DNA of 64,000 bases, taken from Marinobacter sp. F3R11. Lineage in GTDB: Bacteria > Pseudomonadota > Gammaproteobacteria > Pseudomonadales > Oleiphilaceae. Position numbers and translations under genes: made by a program. The notes beneath the pieces are model-generated. The model did no database searches. It was given only the letters and a program-made list of their open reading frames with translations, and was not told the origin of the DNA. This document shows positions 1 through 9,989 of the stretch, one piece after another. The stretch lies in assembly GCF_003318275.1 (NCBI RefSeq), contig NZ_QOCH01000015.1:788516-852515 (forward strand), given 5' to 3'. Each line of letters begins with the position of its first letter. Position 1 is the first letter of the stretch.

Positions 1-1750
1 CACAGATAGAACGGATCATGGAGCCGCCTTTACCGATAACGTCACGGATTTTCTCAGGATTGATCTTGATGGCGGTGATGCTCGGCGCGCGCGCTGAAAG
101 CTCGGTGCGCGACTCAGAGATCACCTTGTTCATCTCACCCAGAATGTGCTGACGCGCTTCGTAAGCCTGCTCCAGAGCAAGTTCCATGATCTCGTCAGTG
201 ATTCCCTGGATCTTGATATCCATCTGCAGGGCAGTAACACCGTCTTTGGTACCGGCTACCTTGAAGTCCATGTCGCCCAGGTGATCTTCATCACCCAGAA
301 TGTCGGTCAGGATGGCAAACTTGTCGCCTTCCTTAACCAGACCCATGGCAATACCGGCTACAGGAGCTTTCAGAGGAACACCTGCATCCATCAGGGCCAG
401 ACTTGAACCACAGACCGAAGCCATAGAGCTGGAGCCGTTGGATTCAGTTATCTCGGACACTGCACGAATGGCATAGGGGAACTCTTCCAGAGTCGGCATA
501 ACCGCCATAACACCGCGCTTCGCCAGACGACCGTGACCAACCTCACGGCGGCCAGGAGTACCAACACGGCCAGCTTCACCTACAGAGTACGGAGGGAAGT
601 TGTAATGGAACAGGAACGGATCCTTGCGCTCTCCTTCCAGGGCATCAATTGTCTGTATATCCCGGGAAGTGCCCAGAGTCGTAGTAACGATCGCCTGAGT
701 TTCGCCACGGGTAAACAGAGCTGAACCGTGAACGCTTGGCAGAATACCAACTTCGATTTCGATCGGACGAACCGTTTTGTTGTCGCGACCATCGATACGT
801 GGCTTGCCATCGATAACCTGCTGACGAACAACTAACTTCTCGATTTTCGCGAAGTACTTTTTAACATCCTCAGCGGAAGGCTGGCCTTCTTCTTCGCCGG
901 CCAGTTTCTCTACAGCATCAGCCTTGAGTTCAGCAAGACGGTCGTAGCGAGCCATTTTGTCGCGGATGCCATAGGCTTCTTCAATTGCACCGGAAAATCC
1001 GGACTTGATCGCCTCAAGCAGTTCAGTGTTTTCCACAGGTGGCAGCCATTCTCTGCGTGGCTTGCCATTTTCTGCAGCAAATTCCTTGATCGCTGTAACC
1101 GCTGACTGCATTTCCTGATGCGCGAACAGCACGCCGCCCAGCATCTGGTCTTCAGTCAGGCCTTTGGCTTCAGACTCAACCATCAGAACTGCTTCATCAG
1201 TACCAGCAACAACCATATCCAGCAGGGACGTCTTCAGCTCTTCAAAGCTCGGGTTTACAAAGTAACCTTTCTCATTGGTATAACCAACACGACAGGCACC
1301 AATAGGGCCGTCAAAAGGAATGCCCGAGATTGCCAGAGCGGCAGAAGCGGCCAGCATGGCAGCGATATCCGGATCCTGTTGCTTGCTGGATGACATGACC
1401 GTACAGATAACCTGAGTCTCGTTCATGTAGCCGCTTGGGAACAGCGGCCGAATCGGACGGTCGATCAGACGGGATGTCAGGGTTTCTTTCTCTGAAGGAC
1501 GACCTTCACGCTTGAAGAAACCGCCCGGGATTTTGCCCACAGCATAGGTTTTTTCAAAATAGTTAACAGTCAGCGGGAAAAACGGCTGACCCGGTTTGGC
1601 TTCCTTGGCACCAACAACGGTACCCAGAACCGAGATATCACCGATGGTGACCAGAACGGAACCTGACGCCTGACGGGCAATACGACCCGTTTCCAGAGTG
1701 ACGGTTTCGCCACCCATCTCAAATGATTTTTTACGCGGTTGCAGATCCAC
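1..1750 (-). CDS. pnp: Polyribonucleotide nucleotidyltransferase (PNPase), 3' part cut by window edge
   Basis: Phosphorolytic 3'-5' exoribonuclease and core degradosome enzyme. The minus strand reads [19 protein letters not shown] from a GTG at 1750 with AGGAG just upstream; no in-frame ATG precedes this conserved start. The frame stays open for 583 codons to the window edge, where the KH domain begins ([15 protein letters not shown], with the GxxG loop GKGG). The two RNase PH-like repeats and the helical linker are therefore present, while most of KH and all of S1 lie outside the window. It follows rpsO, the usual order, and is preceded by an unusually long leader stem-loop. Identification is near certain; the GTG start is well supported. 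Confidence 0.97.
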   Translation of the reverse strand, partial: MDLQPRKKSFEMGGETVTLETGRIARQASGSVLVTIGDISVLGTVVGAKEAKPGQPFFPLTVNYFEKTYAVGKIPGGFFKREGRPSEKETLTSRLIDRPIRPLFPSGYMNETQVICTVMSSSKQQDPDIAAMLAASAALAISGIPFDGPIGACRVGYTNEKGYFVNPSFEELKTSLLDMVVAGTDEAVLMVESEAKGLTEDQMLGGVLFAHQEMQSAVTAIKEFAAENGKPRREWLPPVENTELLEAIKSGFSGAIEEAYGIRDKMARYDRLAELKADAVEKLAGEEEGQPSAEDVKKYFAKIEKLVVRQQVIDGKPRIDGRDNKTVRPIEIEVGILPSVHGSALFTRGETQAIVTTTLGTSRDIQTIDALEGERKDPFLFHYNFPPYSVGEAGRVGTPGRREVGHGRLAKRGVMAVMPTLEEFPYAIRAVSEITESNGSSSMASVCGSSLALMDAGVPLKAPVAGIAMGLVKEGDKFAILTDILGDEDHLGDMDFKVAGTKDGVTALQMDIKIQGITDEIMELALEQAYEARQHILGEMNKVISESRTELSARAPSITAIKINPEKIRDVIGKGGSMIRSIC

Positions 1751-1820
1751 AACGAACTCCTGCGTTATCTGTTCAGAATGATTGAAGTGTGACTCTGAAA
1801 GACCCCTGTCTGAAAGCTAA

Positions 1821-1893
1821 CAGGCTGTTGCAAAACCCCGGCCAGGCAACTGGTACGCTACAGCTGCGTACCGCCCGGGCTTTCAACAACCTG
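1821..1893 (-). promoter_or_regulatory. Long stem-loop in the rpsO-pnp intergenic leader (candidate RNase III / PNPase autoregulation site)
   Basis: On the minus strand a 73-nt segment folds into an extended, slightly bulged stem: CAGGTTGTTG pairs with CAACAGCCTG, then AAAGCCCGG with CCGGGGTTTT, then GGTACGC with GCGTACC around an AGCTGTA loop. It lies about 70 nt upstream of the pnp GTG. In Escherichia coli the pnp leader carries an RNase III-cleaved duplex that PNPase uses to limit its own synthesis. The position and shape here suggest the same role, which is inferred. Confidence 0.7.
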
Positions 1894-1954
1894 CTATCAA
1901 TTTCGGCTTTCCAGTCCGACAGAAAATCCCAGGTTCACGGAATAATCAATGCGG

Positions 1955-1997
1955 TGATAAAAAACACAACCGGCAGGCCCCTTGAGGAACCCGCCGG
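1955..1997 (-). terminator. Intrinsic terminator downstream of rpsO
   Basis: A stem of about 12 bp with a TCAA tetraloop (1970-1997 on the plus strand), including several G-U pairs, is followed on the minus strand by a T-rich tract. It sits between rpsO and the pnp leader. As in other gammaproteobacteria it probably terminates part of the rpsO transcripts while allowing read-through into pnp. Confidence 0.7.
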
Positions 1998-2055
1998 CTG
2001 GTGGCTGCTACCGGGAAAATACCCGCGGCAGCCTTCAGGTCGTATAAGACCGGAT

Positions 2056-2325
2056 TTAGCGACGCAGTCCCAGGCGCTTGATCAGCTCCAGGTAACGATC
2101 GGCATTTTTCCGACGGAGGTAGTCCAGCAGTTTACGACGCTGGTTTACCATCCGGATCAGACCACGGCGGGAGTGATGATCCTGCTTGTTGATCTTGAAA
2201 TGATCCTGCAGCTTGTTGATGTTGGCGCTCAGCAGTGCAACCTGCACTTCTGGGGAGCCGGTGTCGCCATCAGCTTGCTGATAGTCTTTAACGATTTGTG
2301 CTTTTTCACTGGCAGAAAGTGCCAT
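2056..2325 (-). CDS. rpsO: 30S ribosomal protein S15
   Basis: Primary rRNA-binding protein of the small subunit platform, contacting helices 20-22 of 16S rRNA. At 89 residues it has exactly the usual length, and the sequence is canonical (N-terminal [23 protein letters not shown], and C-terminal [12 protein letters not shown]). GAGGTGAG precedes the ATG. It sits between truB and pnp as in Pseudomonas and E. coli, and is followed by a terminator hairpin that separates it from pnp. Confidence 0.98.
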   Translation of the reverse strand: MALSASEKAQIVKDYQQADGDTGSPEVQVALLSANINKLQDHFKINKQDHHSRRGLIRMVNQRRKLLDYLRRKNADRYLELIKRLGLRR

Positions 2326-2402
2326 AACTCACCTCATGTTTGCGATGCTGTTAAATCCGGCCGAACCGCGCATCTCTACAGCCCGGCTATACAATGGCTT
2401 AC

Positions 2403-3332
2403 CTAACGTTTGCCACTGTCACTTACCAGCCGGCGAGGCACCAATCTGGTTTCCTCGCCTTCCGGCATTGCTTCTGCGAGTCCTACAAAACCTTCGTTAC
2501 CATAAATGCGTACGAAACCTTCATAAGCCAGGCCCGGTATTCTAACCGGTTGTCCGTTCAATATCGACACCAAAGGCTGGCCCGACAAGCGGTGCTCGGG
2601 GAACATCGAAAGAGCAGCATCAGGCGCAACCAAAAGGCCATCCAGACTTTCTCCACGATCACGCATAGCCTCAAGATCAGGCACCGCATGGACATCCGAG
2701 AGAGTAAACCCTGCTGCCAGGGTACGCCTCAGGGCGATGACATGAGCACCGCAACCGAGCGCCTCGCCGATGTCTTCGACGAGTGAGCGAATATACGTAC
2801 CTTTGGTGCACTTCACTGCGATATCCAATTCGTTTTCACGAACATCCAGGAGCCGCAGTTCGTAAATGGTTACCGGGCGTGCCGGACGCTCTATCTCGAT
2901 GCCTTCACGGGCATATTCGTATAGCGGGCGGCCGTTGTGCTTGAGCGCTGAGTACATGGAGGGAACTTGCTGGATATTACCGCGGAATTTCTCGAGCACA
3001 GGTTCGAGCACTTCTGGCGAGAGGCCTTCAGGGACAGGCCTTGTTGCAACAACAGAGCCTTCACTATCACCGGTTTCGGTACGTTCACCGAGACGAGCTG
3101 TCGCAATGTAGGCTTTATCGCTGTCCAGCATCATCTGCGAGAACTTTGTGGCCTCACCGAAACACAGGGGCAACACTCCCGTTGCCAGCGGATCAAGGGC
3201 ACCTGTATGGCCTGCCTTCGCAGCTCCATACAGACGTTTTACCTCTTGCAAAATACCGTTAGAGGTAATGCCCAACGGCTTGTCGATGACAAGAATGCCA
3301 TTAACCTCACGGCCCTTACGTCTGCGACTCAA
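2403..3332 (-). CDS. truB: tRNA pseudouridine(55) synthase TruB
   Basis: Converts U55 of the tRNA T-loop to pseudouridine and also acts as a tRNA chaperone. At 309 residues the length is typical. The catalytic aspartate lies in [14 protein letters not shown] (Asp47). The KGTYIRSL motif follows near residue 180, and the C-terminal part matches the PUA-like RNA-binding domain. The start overlaps the end of rbfA by 4 bp, so the two are translationally coupled. It is the penultimate gene of the nusA-infB block before rpsO. Confidence 0.97.
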   Translation of the reverse strand: MSRRRKGREVNGILVIDKPLGITSNGILQEVKRLYGAAKAGHTGALDPLATGVLPLCFGEATKFSQMMLDSDKAYIATARLGERTETGDSEGSVVATRPVPEGLSPEVLEPVLEKFRGNIQQVPSMYSALKHNGRPLYEYAREGIEIERPARPVTIYELRLLDVRENELDIAVKCTKGTYIRSLVEDIGEALGCGAHVIALRRTLAAGFTLSDVHAVPDLEAMRDRGESLDGLLVAPDAALSMFPEHRLSGQPLVSILNGQPVRIPGLAYEGFVRIYGNEGFVGLAEAMPEGEETRLVPRRLVSDSGKR

Positions 3333-3751
3333 GCGTTCGACTCCGGATCACTCTGGCTGTCATCTGCTGCCTTCACAGCCGGCTTGTCACCGACTGCTTC
3401 ACGGATCAGATTGTCCATTCTGCGACTGTAACCCTGCAAGGCATCAAAGTGGAACCGCAGCTGGGGTATAACTCGCAGCTTCATGGCTCTTCCAACCTGA
3501 CCACGAAGAAACCCTGCCGCCTTGTTCAGCACCGAAATTGAATCCTTCACTTCGGCAGACTCGGCAGTGAGCTCTTCAGTACTCAGCAAAGAGACATAGA
3601 TATCAGCGTAGCCAAGATCACGACTGACCTTGACTGCATTGACTGTCACCATGCCCAGGCGCGGATCCTTGATCTCGCGCTGAATAAGCTGAGCAAGCTC
3701 ACGCTGCATCTGATCGCCAATGCGATCAATACGACTGAACTCTCTAGGCAT
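3329..3751 (-). CDS. rbfA: 30S ribosome-binding factor RbfA
   Basis: Small KH-fold protein that binds free 30S subunits and helps mature the 5' end of 16S rRNA, important in the cold. It has 140 residues, beginning [19 protein letters not shown] and containing the conserved [12 protein letters not shown] segment. It overlaps infB by one base and truB by four, so it is internal to the operon. The last 15 residues (SDPESNA end) are acidic and variable. Confidence 0.96.
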   Translation of the reverse strand: MPREFSRIDRIGDQMQRELAQLIQREIKDPRLGMVTVNAVKVSRDLGYADIYVSLLSTEELTAESAEVKDSISVLNKAAGFLRGQVGRAMKLRVIPQLRFHFDALQGYSRRMDNLIREAVGDKPAVKAADDSQSDPESNA

Positions 3752-6315
3752 CAGGCCCCCGTAGATTCGAGTTTACGCTCGACTCTGACACGGTCGAAGA
3801 CTTCGATCTGGTCACCGACCTTCACGTCATAGCCTTTAACACCGATACCACATTCCATACCGTTGCGGACTTCAGGAACGTCATCTTTGAAGCGACGCAG
3901 GGATTCCAGCTCGCCCTCGAAGATCACCACGTTATCGCGCAGTACGCGAATCGGTTTATTCCGGTATACGTTGCCTTCGACCACCATGCAGCCAGCAACC
4001 TGGCCAAACTTGGGCGAACGGAACACGTCACGGACGTCAGCGATGCCAACAATGTCTTCGCGGAATTCCGGTGCCAGCATGCCGGTCAAGGCTGCTTTCA
4101 CATCGTCCAGAAGGTTGTAGATGATGCTGTAGTAACGCAGATCCAGGCCTTCCTGCTCCACAAGGCGCTTGGAGGCAGTATCTGCACGCACATTGAAACC
4201 GAAAATAACAGCACCGGTCGCCATGGCAAGGCTTACATCTGTCTCAGCAATACCACCAACGCCAGAGGAAACAATCTTCACCTGAACTTCGTCGTTACCA
4301 AGATCCATCAGCGACTTGGTAATCGCTTCCAGGGAGCCGCGAACGTCTGTTTTAAGAACAATGTTGAGGGTTTTCACCTCGTCCTTGCCCATATTCTCGA
4401 ACAGGTTTTCCAGTTTGGCTGCCTGCTGGCGCTGCAAACGCTGCTCGCGCTCACGAATATGGCGGAACTCTGCCAGCTCTTTGGCCTTGCGCTCGTCGGC
4501 TACGGCAAAGAACTCATCGCCCGCATTTGGCGTACCATTCAGGCCAAGAACCTCGACAGGAATAGAGGGGCCAGCTTCTTTAACCTGCTTGCCAGCCTCA
4601 TCCGTCATCGCACGAACCTTACCGAAGTAAGAGCCTGCAACAACCATATCTCCCTGGCGCAAGGTACCATTCTGAACAAGCACTGTGGCAACAGAACCAC
4701 GGCCACGTTCAAGGCTGGATTCAACTACAACACCCTGCGCCGGAGCGTCAGGCGAAGCCTGCAATTCAAGTATCTCTGCCTGCAGCAATACAGCTTCCAG
4801 CAGGTTGTCGACGCCCTCACCTGTGTGAGCAGAGATAGGAACAAACTGAACATCGCCACCCCAATCTTCCGGAATAACCTCAATTGCTGCCAACTCGTTC
4901 TTCACACGGTCGGGGTCGGCCTGTTCTTTGTCCATTTTGGTAATAGCGACAACGATGGGAACACCGGCCGAGCGGGCATGTTCAACCGCTTCTTTGGTTT
5001 GTGGCATAACGCCATCGTCAGATGCTACGACCAGGATAACGATGTCTGTGCACTGGGCTCCACGAGCGCGCATCGCAGTGAAAGCTGCGTGGCCAGGTGT
5101 ATCCAGGAACGAGATCATGCCGTGATCAGTTTCTACATGGTAAGCACCGATATGCTGGGTAATACCACCGGACTCCCCAGAGGCAACCTTGGTGCGGCGG
5201 ATGTAGTCCAGCAGTGATGTCTTACCGTGGTCAACATGCCCCATGACACTCACAACAGGTGCGCGCTTGGCTTTTACCTTGCCCTCAACACTGAACTCGC
5301 TGAGTACGTCTTCTTCAAAGGCATCATCGCTGATGGGTTTGGCTTTGTGCCCCAGCTCTTCAACGACCAGAGTCGATGTTGCCTGGTCCAGCGCCTGGTT
5401 GATAGTTGCCATCACGCCCATGCCCATCAAGGTCTTGATGACATCACCGGATTTGACGGCCATCCGCTGGGCAAGATCGCCAACGGTAATAATTTCTGGA
5501 ACTTCTACTTCTCTGACCATTGGTTTGGTCGGCCTCTCGAAGCCATGACGCTTCTCTTTGGGTTTCTTTTTCGCACGCAGCGGCTTACGCAAGGTGGTGT
5601 CTTCATCATCTTCAGAGATCACCAGCGGCTCATCTGCTGTACGACCGCGCGGGCCACGATGACCAGCCTGTTTCTTCTTGGGCTTGCCATCGTCGGTTTC
5701 TTCACCACGCTCACGAACTTTTTCTTTCTTCTTCTTCGGCTTGCGATCCTTACCGTCAGTTTCTGGCGGTGGGATAGGCATATCTTCCGGAGCAGGAACC
5801 GGCTCAGGTGCCTTTTCAGGCTCAGCCTCACCCGCAGGCGCTTTATCTTCGGCCTCAGCGACAGACTCTTCGGCTTTCGCCACTTCTGCCTCATTTGCTT
5901 CAGCAGCTGCCTGAGGCGCCTCCGCAGCTTCGGTAGCCACAACAGCAGGCTCAGCCTGAGGCTGCTCGACCGCCTGTGTTTCCTGCACTTCTTCCGGAGC
6001 TTCTACTTCCGCCTCTGGTGCCTGCTCTGTGCGTTTTACATAAGTGCGTCGCTTTCGCACTTCTACATTGACGGTCTTGGCTTTGCCAGCCTTGAGTGTC
6101 GTTGTGGTTTTACGCTTCAGAGTAATCTTGTTTGGCTCAGCGCCTGCTTCACCGTGGGTCTTTCTCAAATAGGCCAGCAACTGCTGCTTCTCATCACTGG
6201 ATACAGCGTCGTTTTCTGAGCGGGCTTTCAGGCCAGCTTCCACGATCTGTTTCAGCAAACGATCCACGGGAGCGCCTACATCTTCGGCCAGTTGTTTTAC
6301 CGTTACTTCAGCCAT
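3751..6315 (-). CDS. infB: Translation initiation factor IF-2
   Basis: GTPase that delivers fMet-tRNA to the 30S subunit and promotes 50S joining. At 854 residues it is the long gammaproteobacterial form. An IF2_N domain (1-50) is followed by an Ala/Glu/Lys-rich linker (about 60-260), a second IF2_N domain (about 270-325) and the G domain with GHVDHGKT (359-366), DTPGH (405-409) and TKMD (459-462). The latter replaces the textbook NKxD and is common in IF-2. The beta-barrel and C-terminal fMet-binding domains complete it. It lies 17 bp after nusA and overlaps rbfA by one base. Confidence 0.98.
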   Translation of the reverse strand: MAEVTVKQLAEDVGAPVDRLLKQIVEAGLKARSENDAVSSDEKQQLLAYLRKTHGEAGAEPNKITLKRKTTTTLKAGKAKTVNVEVRKRRTYVKRTEQAPEAEVEAPEEVQETQAVEQPQAEPAVVATEAAEAPQAAAEANEAEVAKAEESVAEAEDKAPAGEAEPEKAPEPVPAPEDMPIPPPETDGKDRKPKKKKEKVRERGEETDDGKPKKKQAGHRGPRGRTADEPLVISEDDEDTTLRKPLRAKKKPKEKRHGFERPTKPMVREVEVPEIITVGDLAQRMAVKSGDVIKTLMGMGVMATINQALDQATSTLVVEELGHKAKPISDDAFEEDVLSEFSVEGKVKAKRAPVVSVMGHVDHGKTSLLDYIRRTKVASGESGGITQHIGAYHVETDHGMISFLDTPGHAAFTAMRARGAQCTDIVILVVASDDGVMPQTKEAVEHARSAGVPIVVAITKMDKEQADPDRVKNELAAIEVIPEDWGGDVQFVPISAHTGEGVDNLLEAVLLQAEILELQASPDAPAQGVVVESSLERGRGSVATVLVQNGTLRQGDMVVAGSYFGKVRAMTDEAGKQVKEAGPSIPVEVLGLNGTPNAGDEFFAVADERKAKELAEFRHIREREQRLQRQQAAKLENLFENMGKDEVKTLNIVLKTDVRGSLEAITKSLMDLGNDEVQVKIVSSGVGGIAETDVSLAMATGAVIFGFNVRADTASKRLVEQEGLDLRYYSIIYNLLDDVKAALTGMLAPEFREDIVGIADVRDVFRSPKFGQVAGCMVVEGNVYRNKPIRVLRDNVVIFEGELESLRRFKDDVPEVRNGMECGIGVKGYDVKVGDQIEVFDRVRVERKLESTGA

Positions 6316-6332
6316 ACTGGTCTCCTCCCGAA

Positions 6333-7826
6333 TTAAGCCTGGTCTTCAAACCAGGGGGCGCGTGCGGTCATAATCAACTGTCCTGCACGCTCTTCATCCA
6401 TACCTTCAATATCAAGCAAGTCATCAACTGACTGCTCCGCCAGATCTTCCATGGTACGCACACCCATTCCAGCGAGTTTAAACGCCAGGGTGCGATCCAT
6501 TCCGTCCATATTCAGAAGATCTTCTGCCGGCTCAGAGCCATCGAGGGCTTCTTCACTGGCCAGGGCCTGATTCAGCAGGACATCCTTGGCCCGGCGACGC
6601 AGTTCAGTGACTGTGTCTTCGTCAAACCCTTCGATCGCCAACATTTCTTCCATGGGTACGTAGGCAACTTCCTCAATAGAGGTGAAGCCTTCGTCAATGA
6701 GCACTCCAGCGAACTCTTCGTCCACATCCAGGTGAGCAGTAAAGTGCTCAACCAGAGTTTTGTACTCCTGCTCCTGACGCTCACCAGCTTCTTCTTCGGT
6801 CATGACATTCAATGTCCAGCCCGTAAGCTCGGTTGCCAGGCGTACGTTCTGGCCGTTGCGTCCGATAGCCTGTGCCAGATTGTCTTCTGCTACAGCCACT
6901 TCCATGGTGTGACGATCTTCATCCATCACGATGGAGGCAACTTCTGCCGGGGCCATGGCATTGATAACCAGCTGTGCAGGATTATCATCCCACAGCACAA
7001 TATCCACTCGCTCACCGCCCAGCTCATTGGAAACGGCCTGAACGCGGGAACCACGCATGCCGACACAGGCACCAACCGGATCAATACGACGATCATTGGT
7101 TTTCACAGCAATCTTTGCCCGTGAGCCACAATCCCGGGCTGCGCCGCGAATTTCAATAAGCTCTTCTGCAATTTCAGGCACTTCAATGCGGAACAGCTCA
7201 ACCAGCATCTGCGGTGCAGACCGGCTAAGAATCAACTGCGGGCCACGGTGATCCGTGCGAATTTCGAGCAACAGCGAGCGAACCCGGTCGCCCATGCGAA
7301 ATGTTTCACGCGGGATCAGATACTCTCTGGGCAGAAGTGCTTCTGCGTTCGCTCCAAGGTCAACAATAACGTTATCACGGGTAACCTTCTTTACAGTACC
7401 CGAAACCAGTTCTCCAACGCGGTCACGGTAGCTGTCGACGATTTTGCTGCGCTCAGCCTCACGAACCTTCTGGAAAATGATCTGCTTGGCTGCCTGAGCA
7501 CCAATACGGCCGAAAGCGACAGACTCCGCCTTCTCTTCATAGATGTCGCCCGGCTTGAGCGCAGGATCAATTTCCTCCGCTTCCTGAAGCGTTAACTCGG
7601 TACCCAGCGCAGGAACGGCGTCGTTATCAACAACCAGCCAACGGCGGAAGGTTTCGTACTCTCCGGTGCGGCGGTCAATAGATACGCGAACGTCCGCATC
7701 TTCATCTTCGTAACGTTTTTTGGCAGCGGTAGCGAGTGCCAACTCGATCGCCTCGAAAATCACGTCCTTCTCGACACCTTTTTCGTTCGAGACGGCTTCA
7801 ACTACCAGCAAGATCTCTTTACTCAT
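6333..7826 (-). CDS. nusA: Transcription termination/antitermination protein NusA
   Basis: RNA polymerase-associated factor acting in pausing, termination, rRNA antitermination and transcription-repair coupling. The start is placed at [12 protein letters not shown] (ATG at 7826); the 11 residues possible upstream are not family-like. In its 497 residues are the N-terminal polymerase-binding domain, S1 (about 135-200), two KH domains, and two C-terminal acidic repeats ([14 protein letters not shown] and [14 protein letters not shown]). These C-terminal repeats are typical of gammaproteobacteria. It lies between rimP and infB. Confidence 0.98.
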   Translation of the reverse strand: MSKEILLVVEAVSNEKGVEKDVIFEAIELALATAAKKRYEDEDADVRVSIDRRTGEYETFRRWLVVDNDAVPALGTELTLQEAEEIDPALKPGDIYEEKAESVAFGRIGAQAAKQIIFQKVREAERSKIVDSYRDRVGELVSGTVKKVTRDNVIVDLGANAEALLPREYLIPRETFRMGDRVRSLLLEIRTDHRGPQLILSRSAPQMLVELFRIEVPEIAEELIEIRGAARDCGSRAKIAVKTNDRRIDPVGACVGMRGSRVQAVSNELGGERVDIVLWDDNPAQLVINAMAPAEVASIVMDEDRHTMEVAVAEDNLAQAIGRNGQNVRLATELTGWTLNVMTEEEAGERQEQEYKTLVEHFTAHLDVDEEFAGVLIDEGFTSIEEVAYVPMEEMLAIEGFDEDTVTELRRRAKDVLLNQALASEEALDGSEPAEDLLNMDGMDRTLAFKLAGMGVRTMEDLAEQSVDDLLDIEGMDEERAGQLIMTARAPWFEDQA

Positions 7827-7880
7827 TGGATTGCCCTGCCCTGAAAATAAACTGTGCATCTACTGAGTTGTTCAAATGGC

Positions 7881-8342
7881 TCACTCGAATACGGGAACGA
7901 TATGGCCTTTCTCAATGCTGTCAAAAGGCAACAGATACTCATGATCATCCACGACCACGATGACATCATCGCCTTCCACACCTTTGATAAGCCCCTGAAA
8001 CTTACGCCGGCCTTCAAACGCCATGCGCAAACGAATTTGTACTTGATGCCCTACAAACGCCTGATACTGCTCAGGCCGGAACAGGGGGCGATCCATACCA
8101 GGAGATGAAACCTCCAGTGTGTACTCGGTCTGAATAGGGTCTTCCACATCCATAACACCGCTGATCTGACGACTGACTTTTTCGCAGTCATCAATCCCGA
8201 TACCCTTCTCGGCATCGTCAATAAACACCCGCAGCATGGATTGATAGCCCTTGGAGCGGAACTCAATGCCCCAGAACTCGTACCCCAACCCCTCGACCAC
8301 AGGCCGAAGGATGTCTTCCAATTGCTTAAGCTTGCCTGACAA
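7881..8342 (-). CDS. rimP: Ribosome maturation factor RimP
   Basis: Assembly factor for the 30S head region. It has 153 residues with the conserved N-terminal alpha/beta domain ([53 protein letters not shown]) and a C-terminal SH3-like barrel ending VPVFE. It is the first protein gene of the rimP-nusA-infB-rbfA-truB block. Its roughly 230-nt leader starts at a strong promoter and contains two terminator hairpins, so expression is probably attenuated. Confidence 0.97.
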   Translation of the reverse strand: MSGKLKQLEDILRPVVEGLGYEFWGIEFRSKGYQSMLRVFIDDAEKGIGIDDCEKVSRQISGVMDVEDPIQTEYTLEVSSPGMDRPLFRPEQYQAFVGHQVQIRLRMAFEGRRKFQGLIKGVEGDDVIVVVDDHEYLLPFDSIEKGHIVPVFE

Positions 8343-8383
8343 GTTAGGCGGTCTCCGTTATTAAATTTACCGGCCCCAAAAAC

Positions 8384-8407
8384 AAAAAAAGGGCTGTTTA
8401 TCAGCCC
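8384..8407 (-). terminator. Intrinsic terminator proximal to rimP
   Basis: GGGCTG-TTTAT-CAGCCC (8391-8407) is flanked on the left by seven A residues, which form a T7 tract when transcribed on the minus strand. There is also a T5 tract on the plus side. It lies about 45 bp upstream of the rimP ATG, so it can act as an attenuator of the rimP-nusA-infB operon. Confidence 0.75.
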
Positions 8408-8447
8408 TTTTTACGCACCAGGGCCCGTTGCGCCAGGCCCCTTAATC

Positions 8448-8469
8448 AAAAAGCCCCGATAACTGGGGC
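8448..8469 (-). terminator. Intrinsic terminator distal to rimP (leader terminator or end of a small RNA)
   Basis: On the minus strand GCCCC-AGTTATC-GGGGC is followed by TTTTT. It lies about 105-110 nt downstream of the predicted start site of the promoter at 8582-8610. It could end a short RNA or act as a premature terminator. A further hairpin (CAGGAAGC / GCTTCCTG, 8489-8517) precedes it and might be part of an alternative fold. Confidence 0.65.
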
Positions 8470-8581
8470 CTTTTGTTGCAAGAACTCACAGGAAGCAAAC
8501 CGGTATACCGCTTCCTGCTAACAGACACCCGGCCTGCCAGGAGCCCGACAACAAAAGATGTCTGACTCCAATATCCGCCGG

Positions 8582-8610
8582 AGTATAGAGACGCCGGACG
8601 AACTGGTCAA
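8582..8610 (-). promoter_or_regulatory. Sigma-70 promoter of the rimP-nusA-infB leader
   Basis: The minus strand reads TTGACC, a 17-nt spacer, then TATACT: a near-consensus promoter. It lies just after the tRNA-Leu terminator and about 230 nt upstream of rimP. No open frame of note lies between it and rimP, so it drives a structured leader. Confidence 0.75.
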
Positions 8611-8626
8611 GGACTGAGCAAAAAAA

Positions 8627-8647
8627 CGGCCTGGAAAATCCAGGCCG
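8627..8647 (-). terminator. Bidirectional intrinsic terminator after tRNA-Leu
   Basis: CGGCCTGG-AAAAT-CCAGGCCG is a perfect 8-bp stem flanked by A7 on the left and T5 on the right. It closes the tpiA-secG-tRNA-Leu transcript and insulates it from the rimP promoter. Confidence 0.85.
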
Positions 8648-8661
8648 TTTTTCTTTTATAT

Positions 8662-8746
8662 TGGTGCCCAAGGCCGGACTCGAACCGGCACGGCTTTCGC
8701 CACTACCCCCTCAAGATAGCGTGTCTACCAGTTCCACCACTTGGGC
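8662..8746 (-). tRNA. tRNA-Leu (GAG)
   Basis: The 85-nt minus-strand sequence starts GCCCAAGTGG and ends CTTGGGC-A-CCA, giving a 7-bp acceptor stem, discriminator A and an encoded CCA. The anticodon arm is CTATC-TTGAGGG-GGTAG, anticodon GAG (with one G-U pair in the stem). A long variable arm (GGCGAAAGCC-type) marks it as class II, and the T-arm is GGTTCGAGTCC. The secG-tRNA-Leu-rimP order is the same as in Pseudomonas. Confidence 0.96.
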
Positions 8747-8753
8747 AACACTC

Positions 8754-9131
8754 TTACTCAAGCTCGGGGAGGTCAGACTCCCCGCTCCCGGTTTCGCTAT
8801 TGCCAGCTTCACCCATATCTGCAGCATCCTGAACAGGAGCCTGCCGGGATTCCTCTACAACCGGAATACCTGCCTCACCTGCTACTTCGGCGCGCTGCTT
8901 GGCGAATACTGCCAGCGAAAAACTTGTCACAAAAAACACGATTGCGAGCATGGTTGTCATGCGGGTCAGAAAGCTACCGCTACCCTGACTACCAAATACA
9001 GTCTGGGACGCGCCGCCACCGAAGGCCGCACCTGCATCCGCACCCTTGCCCTGCTGGATCAGCACCAGACCCACCAGCGCCACCGCGATCACCACGTGCA
9101 CAACGACTACCAGTGTTTCGATCCAATCCAT
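8754..9131 (-). CDS. secG: Protein-export membrane protein SecG
   Basis: Small subunit of the SecYEG translocon in the inner membrane. Of 125 residues, two hydrophobic helices (about 5-25 and 52-76) flank the conserved loop LIQQGKGADAGAAFGGGASQTVFGSQG. The C-terminal 45 residues are acidic and low in complexity, as is common in pseudomonad-type SecG. It follows tpiA by 24 bp and ends 7 bp before tRNA-Leu, so protein and tRNA are cotranscribed. Confidence 0.97.
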   Translation of the reverse strand: MDWIETLVVVVHVVIAVALVGLVLIQQGKGADAGAAFGGGASQTVFGSQGSGSFLTRMTTMLAIVFFVTSFSLAVFAKQRAEVAGEAGIPVVEESRQAPVQDAADMGEAGNSETGSGESDLPELE

Positions 9132-9155
9132 ATCGACTCTCGCGAACCTTTAACT

Positions 9156-9914
9156 TTAGGCATCCGCCGGAAAAGACCGGCAGATACACATAAATTCTTG
9201 TGCGACCAATGATGCGCCGCCAATCAAACCGCCATCTATATCAGGCTCTGAAAAAAGCGCCGCCGCATTATCCGCTTTTACACTGCCGCCGTAAAGCAGT
9301 GAAATATCTTCCGATGGAGCGCCCATATCTTTCAGCACTCCCCGAATGGCTGCATGCATAGCCTGGGCATCATCGGACGTGGCCGTCTTACCGGTACCAA
9401 TTGCCCAGACAGGCTCATAGGCTACCACGACATTCTGCCACTTTTCTGCCGGCACCGAAGCCAGACCTGCGCGTACCTGAGCAGCAACCACTGATTCAGC
9501 CTGCCCCGCTTCCCTCTCTTCCAGAGTCTCACCGACACATACTATGGCAGTCAAACCACTGAAAACAACAAGCGATACTTTTTCAGCAACCAGCTTGTCC
9601 GTTTCACCGAAAAGCTGCCTGCGCTCGGAGTGACCAACAAGCGCGTAATCGCAACCTGCATCTTTGGCCATACCGGCGGAAATTTCCCCGGTATAAGCTC
9701 CCGACTGCCATTGCCCCACGCTCTGAACACCGACAGACAAGACATTCTGAGCCTGCCTTAATACATCCCCGATATAAATTGCGGGAGGAATAATAACAAC
9801 CTCCACGCCGTTATCAAGAGTTCCGGCCTCAGACCGGATTGAGCCAACCAGTTTTTCCGAGAGGTCTTTCGACCCATTCATCTTCCAGTTTCCGGCTACA
9901 ATCTTGCGACGCAT
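9156..9914 (-). CDS. tpiA: Triosephosphate isomerase
   Basis: Interconverts glyceraldehyde-3-phosphate and dihydroxyacetone phosphate in glycolysis and gluconeogenesis. It is a TIM barrel of 252 residues. Visible active-site elements are GNWKMNG (Lys11), GHSERR (His95), AYEPVWAIGTG (Glu167) and the phosphate-binding LYGGSVKADN. Its own promoter lies just upstream, after glmM. The C-terminal tail (RSFPADA) extends slightly past the usual end. Confidence 0.97.
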   Translation of the reverse strand: MRRKIVAGNWKMNGSKDLSEKLVGSIRSEAGTLDNGVEVVIIPPAIYIGDVLRQAQNVLSVGVQSVGQWQSGAYTGEISAGMAKDAGCDYALVGHSERRQLFGETDKLVAEKVSLVVFSGLTAIVCVGETLEEREAGQAESVVAAQVRAGLASVPAEKWQNVVVAYEPVWAIGTGKTATSDDAQAMHAAIRGVLKDMGAPSEDISLLYGGSVKADNAAALFSEPDIDGGLIGGASLVAQEFMCICRSFPADA

Positions 9915-9942
9915 ATCAGTTCCCGAACGTTAGGGAGGCCGC

Positions 9943-9971
9943 ACTATACAGCACTCCCTCAAAACAGACAA
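9943..9971 (-). promoter_or_regulatory. Sigma-70 promoter for tpiA-secG-tRNA-Leu
   Basis: The minus strand shows TTGTCT, 17 nt, TATAGT, about 30 bp upstream of the tpiA ATG and just downstream of glmM. The -10 is preceded by TG-like extension sequence (GCTGTATAGT). Confidence 0.55.
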
Positions 9972-9989
9972 CCGCCTGAAACCAACAAA

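Noticed and set aside
5227-6219. Long plus-strand frame opposite infB
   Set aside because: Produced by the biased Glu/Ala/Lys codons of the IF-2 linker; composition (many Phe, Arg, Leu) is not protein-like.
8661-9212. Plus-strand frame starting MVPKAGLEPARLS
   Set aside because: Antisense reading of tRNA-Leu and secG; the GLEPAR peptide is a classic tRNA artefact.
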